From CAYNVS01 sp964400725 (GTDB taxonomy: Bacteria > Myxococcota_A > SURF-8 > CAYNVS01), in the NCBI GenBank assembly GCA_964400725.1, contig CAYNVS010000002.1, positions 139,817 to 203,816 of the forward strand: DNA of 64,000 nt, given 5' to 3'. A model generated the notes under the pieces. It saw only the letters and a list, made by a program, of their open reading frames with translations. It had not been told where the DNA came from and made no database searches. This document shows positions 1 through 9,286 of the stretch, in pieces (within the stretch, counting starts at the first letter, position 1; every line of letters starts with the position of its first letter). The position numbers and the translations under genes were made by a program.

Positions 1-1045
1 CGCTCCATCCGTAAGAGCCGAACGCCGCGGCGGCGGAAAGTTTCGGCTTCAATCCGCGCATGTACGTCGTCAGGTCGGCTATCGTCGGGTACATGTTGTT
101 GTTAAGCGTCGGAGAGCCGATCGCCGCGACCGGCGCGTCGAGCAGTTCGGCCATTACGTCGCTTCTGTGCGAGCTTTTCAGGCTTAACAGCCTCGCGTCG
201 GAGCGGTTCTTTGCGGCTGCTTCGGCTATCGCTTGAGCCATACATTCGGTAGAGTTCCACATCGTATCGTAAACCACTACGACTTTGCGCTTTTTTACGC
301 CGCGCGCCCATTTGCCGTAAAGGTTTATTATGCGCGAAGGATTTTGGCGCCAAACCGGGCCGTGGTCGGGCGCGATGATTTTAATTTCAAGCCCGCTCTG
401 CGCGACTTTTTCAAGCAGTTTCGCGACGACCGGCGAGTACGGCTGAACGATGTTCGCGTAGTATCTCGCCGCTTCCTCTTCTAAAAGCGCGGCGGGTTCC
501 TCGTCGTCGAACCGCCTCAGGCTCGCAAGGTGCATCCCGAAACCGTCCTGCGAAAACAAAATTTTTCTCTGCGGCACGTAGGTAAACATGCTGTCGGGCC
601 AATGGAGCATTCTCGTTTCCGTAAAAACGAGGTCGAGCGCGCCGAGACTCAGCTTCCCGCCGTCTTTTACCGCCGTAAGCCCTTCCAGCGCGCCGAAGTG
701 ATCGGTCAGAGCCTTGACGCCCATCGCGCTTGCGAATACTTTTTCCGGCTTCGCCGCCTTAATTATCTGCGGCAGGCATCCCGAATGATCCATTTCCGAG
801 TGATTTGAGACGATATAATCTATTTTTTCCGGTTCGACGACCGACGAAATTCTAGCGAGCAGCTCGTCCTTGAACTTCGCTTTCACCGCGTCTATAAGCG
901 CGATTTTCTCGTCGATTATCAAATAGGCGTTGTAAGTGGTGCCGCGCTTGGCGGCGTAGCCGTGAAAGTCCGTCAGCGTCCAGTCTATCGCGCCGACCCA
1001 ATAAATGTTTTCGGCGATTTTTACCGCGTCGAACGTTTGCCTCAT
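1..1045 (-). CDS. FprA-type flavo-diiron protein (partial, C-terminus beyond window)
   Basis: This is a soluble flavodiiron protein that reduces O2 to water or NO to N2O with electrons from rubredoxin or a similar donor. About 348 residues are visible of a usual ~400. The N-terminal metallo-beta-lactamase-like domain carries the diiron motif HSEMDH at residues 82-87 (H82, E84, D86, H87). The flavodoxin domain follows, with a VVYDTMWNSTE-type FMN-binding loop and an AFGSYGW segment close to the window edge. The start ATG at 1045 is preceded by AAGGAGAGC. The gene follows the CHAT lipoprotein gene by 44 bp on the same strand, so it may be the last gene of that operon. The family is typical of anaerobes and facultative anaerobes. 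Whether O2 or NO is the substrate cannot be told from sequence. Confidence 0.93.
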   Translation of the reverse strand, partial: MRQTFDAVKIAENIYWVGAIDWTLTDFHGYAAKRGTTYNAYLIIDEKIALIDAVKAKFKDELLARISSVVEPEKIDYIVSNHSEMDHSGCLPQIIKAAKPEKVFASAMGVKALTDHFGALEGLTAVKDGGKLSLGALDLVFTETRMLHWPDSMFTYVPQRKILFSQDGFGMHLASLRRFDDEEPAALLEEEAARYYANIVQPYSPVVAKLLEKVAQSGLEIKIIAPDHGPVWRQNPSRIINLYGKWARGVKKRKVVVVYDTMWNSTECMAQAIAEAAAKNRSDARLLSLKSSHRSDVMAELLDAPVAAIGSPTLNNNMYPTIADLTTYMRGLKPKLSAAAAFGSYGWS

Positions 1046-1089
1046 TTTAGCTCTCCTTGATTAAATCCTTTGAAGTAGTTGAGTTCAAG

Positions 1090-4000
1090 TTATTTTCCTA
1101 TAAGCGAAAAAACCGCCCACATAGACGGGTGGCTTGTCCGCGCGAAATAGCTTTGCGTCGATTTCATCGCTTCCTGCGGAGTCGCGCCTCCGGCCAAAGC
1201 TCTATAATATTTTTTCATAAAAGACGCCGCGCGCAAATCGTCGGTTTCAAAGCGGCTGAAAACCGAGGCCGACGCTCCGACGTAGCTCATAGCGTATGCG
1301 AGCGCGTCTATTGCGGGCGCGTCGTTTCCGTTTCCGGTTAAAAAGCCGCACGAGGAAACGGCGGCTATTTTTTTCTCCCCGCCGCCGAGCGAAAGCAGAT
1401 CGAAGAGGGAAACGTAGGCGTAGTCCGTCTCGCTTTCTCCCGAAAGAGCGAGCTTTATCTCCATCGGGTTTCCGCCGTCAAACTGAGCGTGCGCGGCTAC
1501 GTGAAGAATTTTGGCGTTTTTAACCGCCTTTTTAAGGGCGTCCGCCGTCGCGTTCCGTCCGAAATACGGCGATACTCCCGGAAGCAGGTCGGTTATGCGC
1601 TCTATTTCTTTTCCCGCAAAAGGTATCGGCGGCAGCGAGCCTCCGTCGGGAGGGGAAAACGCGAGCGCCGCGCCCGAATCGTAGGTTTGAGGAGCGAAAG
1701 AAAAAGACGCCGCTTTAATGTACGCGCCCGAAGGAGCTTCTCCGTAGGCGAACCGCGAAGAGAGATAACCGCTTTCGTCCTCGAAGAGAGCGGGCGGAAA
1801 CGCCGTCAAAACGCCTGAAGAAACAAAAATTAATTTCGTTATTCCCTTTTTCGCAAGCCTGTCCAAAAGGCCGCCGAGAACCGCCTTCGTCGCCTTCGCG
1901 GGCGCGTCCTTCATCGGCGCCAGACTTTTTAAACGCCCGACGGCGTCGTTTATAAGAGCCGCCGCGTCCGAGGCAGGCAGCGGCTCCTCTTCGAACTCCG
2001 CGCCGGATTCCGTTATCGCCCATCGGTAAAGCGCGCTTTCTGTTTGATAAAGGAAAACGGCCGCCTGCCCGCTTTGGAGCGCGCCCGAAACGTCGGCGTA
2101 CGAAACCGGCGGACTGCCGGCCAAAATAGGAAGAAACGGATTTTTCGACGCGAGCTTCGACAGCGCCGACTCTTTATCTTCCGCCGCTTTTTTCGCTCTC
2201 GCCAGAGCCTCGGCGCGGTCGCCGCCTTTTTTCCATTCCGCCTCCGCCTCCGCCTGCTCCAAACAGGACGACGCCTCTTCGTACATTTCGTACATTTTCA
2301 ACGTTTCGGCGTCTTTTATAAACTCCGCGCTTCCGCCCAGCATGTCAAGCAACAGCCTGCTTTTATACCTTTCGAAAATTTTAAAAGCGTCTTCGCGCTT
2401 TCCAGCCGCCGCGAAAAGCCTAGCCGCGCCTTCGTAAAGCTCTTTAGGGGAAGGGGCGCCCGACCCTTTAATCAGTTTTTTTGAAATTCCGGCGTAGGGA
2501 AGTTTGCTCAATACGTTTACGCCTTCCACGTAATATTCCGACGCCGACGCCGCGTCGCCTAGCCCTTCGTAGGTTTTGCCCAGAAGCAAAGCGGCTTTCC
2601 AGCGCCATTCCATAAGCGACATTCTCTTCGCCAGCGACCTGCACCTCGACAGCGGCTCTTTCGCTTCCGCGTATTTCTTCGCGTTCAGCTTCGCTCTTCC
2701 AAGCGCGAGCAGAGCCTTTATTTCGTTGGTGGGACTGGGTATTTTCTCAATCAGCGCCAAGGCCGCCTTCGCGTGCTCCTCTATCCGCTCGTCGTCCGAA
2801 GTCTGAAGGTAGGCTATCGCGAGATTTGCGCGGTCGTAAATGAGGCCGATGGTCTGTCCCGCGATTTCGTCCATGGCCAAAGCCTTGCGGTAAAGGCGCA
2901 GCGCTTCCGCCGAATTTCCGTCCTCCACCTCGGCGGTTCCCATGTTGCTGTAAATGGTGGCGAGCTCTCCGTCGAATTTGTGCTTTTCCGCGATTTCAAG
3001 AGCCTGCGCAAGCGCTTTTACGGCTCCGTCGCGGTCTCCTTTGCTCGAAAGTATCAGCCCCAAAATGTTAAGACACTGAATTTTAAAGCGCTCTTCGTTC
3101 GCTTCGCTCGCGAGCGCGTACGCCTCGGCTTCCTGCTTGACCGCCCTGCCGTAGTCCGACAGCTGCCAATAAAGATACGCCGCTTCCAGCGTAATTTGAA
3201 TCGAGGTCAGCCTCAGTTTCGCCGCTTCTTTTTCCGCGCCTTTGTCCGTTTCTTCCTTGAGCGCGGCCAGCGCGGCGGCCTTGAGAGACAAAGCGTCTTT
3301 CAGCGCCGCTCTGAATCTGCCGAGGCTTCTCATGACGCGGATTTTATCGATGCCGACCTGAAATAAATCGTTTCTTTTTTCTTGTGGAAGCGCGTTTTTA
3401 ATCTCTTCAAGCAGAGCAAGCGCTTCTTGAAAATCGCCCAAATAAAGGTAATCGAGCCTCGCGACTCCTCTGGCGGAGGCGGCGCGCAGGTTTGCGTCGC
3501 CTATTTTTTTCGCGATGTTGTAAGCGGCAAAAAAAGCCTCTTTCGCCTTATCAAAACGGTACGCCTGCTCTAAAATAAGCCCGCGCGAAAGATTCGTCTC
3601 GGCTATCTGCGCCTGTTTGCCGGCTTTTACAAAGCGCTCCAAAACCAGCGCGTTGGCGGCCAGCGCCTCGTCGAATGATTTTTTTCGCGCGTAAAGCGCG
3701 GCGAGCGTCTGCCTGAACTTAATCGCCGCCGCGTCGTCCTTTTTCTCTTCCGCCGCGTCTAGCGCGAGCTTTGCGTAATAAATCGATTTGTCCCAGTCGG
3801 ACGCCGCCGCGTAAGAAACCGTCAGCGAAGAGTAAACTTGCGGCACGTTTTGCGTCAGGCCGGCCTTTTTTAAAATCGGAAGCAGCCTCTCGTACTGTTT
3901 CGCGGCCTCAAGATGCCTGCCCGATTTCTGGCTTGCGGCCGCGTCGGACGCTAGGGTTTTGGCCTCCGACTGAGCGAGTTCCTTCATTTCCGCGTTCGAC

Positions 4001-7000
4001 AGCCCGGCGTACCCGTAAAAATAACACGCGAACGGCTGGGAATAAACTATTTTGCCGCTCTTGTCCGCGGACGCCACGGTCTTAACAATCTTTCCGGAAG
4101 CCGCCAAATGCGCCGCGGCGGGAGACATGCTTTCAAGGTTGTACAAAAACAGGTCGGCGTAAAGCTCTCTCAGCTTGGGCGGGGTCTTCTCGTCGCAGAA
4201 AACCGCGGAAGGCGCGCCCGCGGCCAAAAGCCGGTTTGCGAGCGGGTTTAAGAAGTTCCCCTTTTTCCCCTCGAAGCGCAGAGATTCGAAAATTACCGCC
4301 GCGCTTTTTCCCTGTCGGCCGTGCTTGAACGGCAGCGGAACCGAGCCGCCGCCCTTATCGGAGCTCCATTCGACCGTTATCGACTGCGGCGCCGCCGAGT
4401 AGGACGCGAAAGCTCCCTTAAAGCGCAGAATTCCCTCGCCCGAGTAAAATTTTTCAAATTCCGCCTCGTCGTATTTCGACAAGTCGATAAAAACGCCCGG
4501 CTGGTAAAAAAAGTTGCGCGCCTTAGCGTGCGCCGCAAACGACGACGCCCCCGCCTGCAAAGCTATAGTCTTGCCGTACTTTATTTCAAGAGCCGCGACG
4601 GTCTTCGGAAAAACCGGAAAATCTACGCACGCCGCCAAAACTTTTTCGTTTTTAACAAAGCCGGCCACCGGCGCGAAAAGAGCCTTGTCCAGCGCCGCTT
4701 CGTCTTCGCTTTGCGCCGCCTCGGTAATTTCGGTTGGAGACGCGGTAAGTTTTACCAGCAGCGGCTCTTCGCCCGGCTTTAAAATTACCGCCGCCGCCCG
4801 CGATTTGCCGAAAGCGCAGCGCGCCATTGCGGAGCCCGAAGGCAGCGCCTTTCGCGCCTCTTCCATCGAGACGGTTTGCCCGAAAAAGAGGCCGGCGTCG
4901 CCGCCCAGCGCGGACGCGAACTTTTTTTTCGCGTCCGAAAGAGCCGTCTTCGCCGCGTCGTATTTTTTGACGAATTCCAGATAATTTTCGTCCTCGTCGT
5001 CGATTTTCGCTTCGAGCCCTTCCGCCAAACGAACGAGCCGCCCGTGAGCGGAAATGTACTCTTTGTACGCTTTGTACGTTTCATCCCGAACAAATTTCGG
5101 ATTGGAGAGCAGCAGGTCGTCTCGTCTTATTCTTTCCGAGTTAGACTCCGCAAGCTCGAAAACGGTTTTCGCGTCCGACGCCTCTATCGCCTCGTCTATC
5201 GCGGCCTCGAATTCGCCTCTAACATACGACGCATAACCTTCCCCAAACTCGGTCTCCCGGTCGAACGGCGTTTTATCGTAAAAAGCCTTTAACTCTTCCG
5301 GCGATCCTTTGCCGCCGCCCGGCGAGTCCAACGCTTTAGACAAAGCTCCGTAAGCGGACAAAAGCGCGTCGATTTTTTTATTTTCCTCTTCTTCGGCCTT
5401 TTCGTCGCGGGAAAACCGGTAAAGCGCGGCGAGATTTTTTCTCGCGAAAAGCTCGCTCTTAAGGCGGTCGAAAAAATTTTCCGGCTCGTTCGGTTGAAGA
5501 ACGAACTCTTCCGCCGTAATGAGTTCGAGAGCCTTTGAGAAGCCTTTTTTAGCCTCTCCTAAATATTTCCCCGCGTCTTCTATTTCCTCTATCAGCTCCT
5601 CAATATTTAGCGCGCCCTCCTTTTTCGCGTCTTCATGCGGAGCCGAAGAGGCGAGCTCGAACGCGAGAGCTCCGAGCGCGTTGTACATTTTGTACATTGT
5701 AATGGAGCCTACTTCGATTTTACGCTTTTTAAGCTCCGCGACCTTTTTAGCCCGCCGCGAAAGTTTGCCGTACAAGGCGAGCAGCTTGTCCCGCCTAGTT
5801 TTTTCGTCTCCGGCAAAACCGGCGAACAGCAGCGATTGCGCCGCGGCTATTTCCGAGAGAACGGCCGATTTGACGAACAGCGGATCGGAATTTTCCTCGC
5901 CGCCGATTTTCTCGTCGAATATCTCCGCGGCCTCGCCGTAAGCGTCAAGCGCGCCGGAATAATCGCCGAAACCGTACAGCAGGCGCGCCTTCTGCGCCGC
6001 TACGACGCCTATGCGGAAGCCGATGGACGGATGCGAGTTGATTTTTTGCAGCGCCAAAAAAGCTCCGCGTTTGTCGTCGAGCGATTTCTTAACCTTCGCG
6101 TGCGAGCCTTCCGCGGCGTAAAGAGCCGCGCCGAGGCCGCTCATTAGGAAGTTTTCGCCTATCGCGCCGAAGCCGAGAGGAAATATTTCGGGCGTCAAAA
6201 CTCCTACCGCCACCAAAGATATGTCGTAATCGACGTCTTTCAGCGCGCCCTTGAGCCGCTCGTCGGCCGCCTTCTCGAAAAATTGTTTCGCGGTTTCAAA
6301 GTCGCCCGCGTTCAGCGCCGCAAGCGCTATATTGCGCAGACTTACGGCCTGCGGAAATTCGCCGTCCTTCAGCTCCTTGCGCATATCCAGAGCCTTTTTG
6401 AAAAACCGTCCGGCGCTCTCGAAATCGCCCGATAGATAATGCGCAAAAGCGAGCCTGTCGATAAGCTCGGCCTCGTAACGCTTTTTTTTCAGCTTAAGCG
6501 CGAGGTCTATCGCCTCTTCGAATATCGGTATCGCCTCCTCCGCGTGATTGGAAAGAAGCGCGGCCCTGCCCAGCCTTCCTAAAAATATAAGCCGCTGATC
6601 GTCGCTTGCGAAAGGAACCGACAAATCCAGCCGTTCCTTGTAAAATCGGTAAGCCCACGAAAAGCGGTTGTTCAGCAGATAATAGGCGTTGCCCAAATTA
6701 AGCGAAACGTCGGCCTCGAACGAAATCGACAGCGCGCGCTCGTGCAGCTCTCTGGCGGTTTCGTATTCCTTTATCGCGTCCTCAAGACAGCCTTTCCCCT
6801 CGACTCCCAAGTAAAATTCTTTTATTTCAAGCAGCCAGCCGCGCAAAAGGCGCGGAGGCGCGGACATCGAGTCCATGTTGATGGAGCGGTCGAGCCTCTC
6901 CTCTATCCGCGCGAAATCGGACTGGCTTTTAAGGTCGTAATAATACGAGGAGAGAAGCGCGTTTACGTACCAGTAAAGCGCCTGCCTGCCCGACTTCATG

Positions 7001-9231
7001 TCGGACTTTTCAATTTCCTTGACGAGCGGAACTATTTTGCCCAGCTTATGCGCAAGCGACGCGAGCCTTCTGTAGGCGTAGGCGGCCAGCCTGTCGTCGT
7101 CCAGCAGAAGGGCGAGTTTCTTGGCCGTTTTGAACGCTCCGCCGACGTTGCCGCCGCGCTCCAAATTTTCGGAGTAAAGAAGCCCAAGCCGAAGAAGAAG
7201 CTGCCGCGCCCTGACGCCGCAGTAAACGCCTTTGCCGCAGTCCTGCGCGAGCTTGGAAAGATATTCAATGCCGTTCTCAAAAAGCTCCGAGCCGGCGGCG
7301 GCGTTCTCCTGCGCGCTCTTAATAGAAAGCTCGGCGAGCTTCAGCTTGGCCTCGGTAATAAGCGGGTCGCCGTAGCCGGCCTTGGAAACGAGCTCGTTTA
7401 GAGTCTCCGCGGCTGCCAGCGTCCGCCCCAGCTCGCTTTGCAGCTGCGCCAGCCTGAACAGCCCCGCCGCGCGGAACGACTGCGTCCCTCCCCATTTGTC
7501 GAGGAACTTCCGCAGGATAAACGCCTCCTTCGCCGGCTCCGAAGGCGTTTGCAGCTTTGCCAAGGCGAGCGAAGAGAGCTTTGACGCGGTTTCTCCCTCT
7601 CCCGCGTCCCGCGCGGCTATTAAAAGATATTCCGCGGCCGCCTCCATGTCGCCGAACGCCGCGTAAATGTCGGCCTTTGCCGACAGGAGTTTAACGAACG
7701 TTTTTTCGTCCGACGCGCCGGAAGCCTTTATCTTGTCGAGAATTTCGCTCGCCTCAAGGCTTTGCTTAAGCGCCGTCATAACCGCCGCAAGCCGCAGCCC
7801 GGCCTTAATCCACGGCTTCGAGCCGGATTCCCACGCGTCGGAAATCGCCTTGAGCCTTCCGGCAATTTCCCGCAGCTTTTTGCGCGTCTCAAACCCGGCT
7901 GGAAGCTCTTTCCGCGGGTGAAGGCGGAACGCGCTCAGCCTTAATTCCGCTATTTCTATCAGCGCGGCCGTCTGAGAAGAGACGGACGGAGACAGCTTTT
8001 TTAATTTTGAAAGAACCGCCGCGGGCGGCGACAGCGAAGCGTCGCCCTCTTTGCCCGCGCTTACGGCGGCGTCGGTAAGCGTTTCCAAAATTTCCAATAA
8101 AACGAGCGCCTTCTCCTCGTCGGAGGCGCTTTCGAGAGCCGAAAGAGCGCGCCTCAGCGCGAGCAGCCTGTCCATGGGATTGCGGCTCTTCTCCGCGATT
8201 TGCATTAAAGCCCAAGGCGACAGCCCTTCTTTTATTTCGCCGCCGTAAGGCAGCGCGGCGACGTCGAGACCGGAGCCGAAGCTGGTCGCGTAGGCGATTC
8301 CGTTTTCGGCGGCAAACGGAAAAATCGCGCTTTTCGAAGAGCTCGTAAGCTGTTTTGCGGCCGCGGGCTCGCCGTCCAAAACCGGACACGAAAAAAGCGC
8401 CGCGGCGTCCCGCTCGTCGGCCTCTCCGTCTCCGTTTTCGTCGTCGACGAAGGCGGAAAAAATGATTTGTTTGCAGTCGGGCGAAAACGCGGGGTAGGCG
8501 GCGGAATAATCGTCCGCAAGCGCTCGTCTCCATCCGCCCAGCGGTCTGCCGCCGGACATAGCGGTTAGAAAAATAGTCCCTCTGCGCCTTTCGTCCAAAC
8601 GAACGAAGGCCATAAGGGAGCCGTCGGCGCACACCGCGGGCTGGCTTGCGTCGGACGCTATTTTTTCGGGTTTCGCGCCGGCAAAAACCGATATTTTGTA
8701 AATTGAAAAACTTTTTTCGCCCGCGCCCTTGGCCGCGTAAACGACGCTCTCGTTGTCGAGCCACGCCGGGTCTTTATCCTCGGCGTCGCGGTCGGTAAGC
8801 CGCAGCAATTTGTCTTTTTTAAGGTCGTAAACGAAGACGTCTCCTTTCGCGTCGCGGCGCTTGCTTATAAAAACGACGCGCTCGCCGTCGGGCGAAAACG
8901 CGGGCGCGAAATCGTCCGCCACCGATGGAGAAACCGCCTTGCGCGTTCCGGCGGAAACGTCCTGCAAAAACAAATCGAGGTTCCCCTTTTCGTCGCTTAC
9001 GTAAAGAATTTTTTTGCCGTCCGACGAAATTCGTCCCCAAAATTCGTTGGCCGTGCCGCCGATTAAAGTTACGGGAGAGGCGCATCCGTCGGAGCCGTAA
9101 CGCAGATCGGCCGCGATTTTGGAAGGATTCGGCCTGACGTACGACGGGCGCTCGGCGCAGCCCGCAAACGCCGCAAGCGCGGCGCAAAGCAACGACAGCG
9201 CCGACATGACGGTCGCGGTGTGTTTTTTCAT
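1090..9231 (-). CDS. Giant lipoprotein: TolB-like propeller, TPR array, degenerate CHAT, TPR array, active-type CHAT
   Basis: This 2713-residue exported lipoprotein has a signal peptide ending at a lipobox (FAGC, Cys25). Residues ~45-330 are WD40-like/PD40 repeats (SSDGKKILYVSD, FSPDGERVVFIS), as in the TolB propeller. Long helical TPR-like repeats follow to ~1440. Residues ~1450-1745 look like a CHAT domain: LPSGSAMARCAF at its start and QPFACYFYGYAG at its end, equivalent to the family's closing W..F.L.G. The His and Cys positions there are lost. A second TPR array (~1745-2280) ends in ERYKSRLLLDML, the usual pre-CHAT helix. The C-terminal CHAT (~2370-2713) keeps His2581 in HVAAHAQF and Cys2628 in VSSCGF, the dyad of this caspase-like peptidase family. 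The protein probably sits in the periplasm or at the outer membrane, which is unusual for CHAT proteins. The substrate is unknown. A scaffold or sensor role remains possible. Confidence 0.85.
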   Translation of the reverse strand: MKKHTATVMSALSLLCAALAAFAGCAERPSYVRPNPSKIAADLRYGSDGCASPVTLIGGTANEFWGRISSDGKKILYVSDEKGNLDLFLQDVSAGTRKAVSPSVADDFAPAFSPDGERVVFISKRRDAKGDVFVYDLKKDKLLRLTDRDAEDKDPAWLDNESVVYAAKGAGEKSFSIYKISVFAGAKPEKIASDASQPAVCADGSLMAFVRLDERRRGTIFLTAMSGGRPLGGWRRALADDYSAAYPAFSPDCKQIIFSAFVDDENGDGEADERDAAALFSCPVLDGEPAAAKQLTSSSKSAIFPFAAENGIAYATSFGSGLDVAALPYGGEIKEGLSPWALMQIAEKSRNPMDRLLALRRALSALESASDEEKALVLLEILETLTDAAVSAGKEGDASLSPPAAVLSKLKKLSPSVSSQTAALIEIAELRLSAFRLHPRKELPAGFETRKKLREIAGRLKAISDAWESGSKPWIKAGLRLAAVMTALKQSLEASEILDKIKASGASDEKTFVKLLSAKADIYAAFGDMEAAAEYLLIAARDAGEGETASKLSSLALAKLQTPSEPAKEAFILRKFLDKWGGTQSFRAAGLFRLAQLQSELGRTLAAAETLNELVSKAGYGDPLITEAKLKLAELSIKSAQENAAAGSELFENGIEYLSKLAQDCGKGVYCGVRARQLLLRLGLLYSENLERGGNVGGAFKTAKKLALLLDDDRLAAYAYRRLASLAHKLGKIVPLVKEIEKSDMKSGRQALYWYVNALLSSYYYDLKSQSDFARIEERLDRSINMDSMSAPPRLLRGWLLEIKEFYLGVEGKGCLEDAIKEYETARELHERALSISFEADVSLNLGNAYYLLNNRFSWAYRFYKERLDLSVPFASDDQRLIFLGRLGRAALLSNHAEEAIPIFEEAIDLALKLKKKRYEAELIDRLAFAHYLSGDFESAGRFFKKALDMRKELKDGEFPQAVSLRNIALAALNAGDFETAKQFFEKAADERLKGALKDVDYDISLVAVGVLTPEIFPLGFGAIGENFLMSGLGAALYAAEGSHAKVKKSLDDKRGAFLALQKINSHPSIGFRIGVVAAQKARLLYGFGDYSGALDAYGEAAEIFDEKIGGEENSDPLFVKSAVLSEIAAAQSLLFAGFAGDEKTRRDKLLALYGKLSRRAKKVAELKKRKIEVGSITMYKMYNALGALAFELASSAPHEDAKKEGALNIEELIEEIEDAGKYLGEAKKGFSKALELITAEEFVLQPNEPENFFDRLKSELFARKNLAALYRFSRDEKAEEEENKKIDALLSAYGALSKALDSPGGGKGSPEELKAFYDKTPFDRETEFGEGYASYVRGEFEAAIDEAIEASDAKTVFELAESNSERIRRDDLLLSNPKFVRDETYKAYKEYISAHGRLVRLAEGLEAKIDDEDENYLEFVKKYDAAKTALSDAKKKFASALGGDAGLFFGQTVSMEEARKALPSGSAMARCAFGKSRAAAVILKPGEEPLLVKLTASPTEITEAAQSEDEAALDKALFAPVAGFVKNEKVLAACVDFPVFPKTVAALEIKYGKTIALQAGASSFAAHAKARNFFYQPGVFIDLSKYDEAEFEKFYSGEGILRFKGAFASYSAAPQSITVEWSSDKGGGSVPLPFKHGRQGKSAAVIFESLRFEGKKGNFLNPLANRLLAAGAPSAVFCDEKTPPKLRELYADLFLYNLESMSPAAAHLAASGKIVKTVASADKSGKIVYSQPFACYFYGYAGLSNAEMKELAQSEAKTLASDAAASQKSGRHLEAAKQYERLLPILKKAGLTQNVPQVYSSLTVSYAAASDWDKSIYYAKLALDAAEEKKDDAAAIKFRQTLAALYARKKSFDEALAANALVLERFVKAGKQAQIAETNLSRGLILEQAYRFDKAKEAFFAAYNIAKKIGDANLRAASARGVARLDYLYLGDFQEALALLEEIKNALPQEKRNDLFQVGIDKIRVMRSLGRFRAALKDALSLKAAALAALKEETDKGAEKEAAKLRLTSIQITLEAAYLYWQLSDYGRAVKQEAEAYALASEANEERFKIQCLNILGLILSSKGDRDGAVKALAQALEIAEKHKFDGELATIYSNMGTAEVEDGNSAEALRLYRKALAMDEIAGQTIGLIYDRANLAIAYLQTSDDERIEEHAKAALALIEKIPSPTNEIKALLALGRAKLNAKKYAEAKEPLSRCRSLAKRMSLMEWRWKAALLLGKTYEGLGDAASASEYYVEGVNVLSKLPYAGISKKLIKGSGAPSPKELYEGAARLFAAAGKREDAFKIFERYKSRLLLDMLGGSAEFIKDAETLKMYEMYEEASSCLEQAEAEAEWKKGGDRAEALARAKKAAEDKESALSKLASKNPFLPILAGSPPVSYADVSGALQSGQAAVFLYQTESALYRWAITESGAEFEEEPLPASDAAALINDAVGRLKSLAPMKDAPAKATKAVLGGLLDRLAKKGITKLIFVSSGVLTAFPPALFEDESGYLSSRFAYGEAPSGAYIKAASFSFAPQTYDSGAALAFSPPDGGSLPPIPFAGKEIERITDLLPGVSPYFGRNATADALKKAVKNAKILHVAAHAQFDGGNPMEIKLALSGESETDYAYVSLFDLLSLGGGEKKIAAVSSCGFLTGNGNDAPAIDALAYAMSYVGASASVFSRFETDDLRAASFMKKYYRALAGGATPQEAMKSTQSYFARTSHPSMWAVFSLIGK

Positions 9232-9286
9232 TTTTATTACGCTCGAAAGCGCCGGACGGGAACGGAGACGGCGCGCGGACGCGAGT

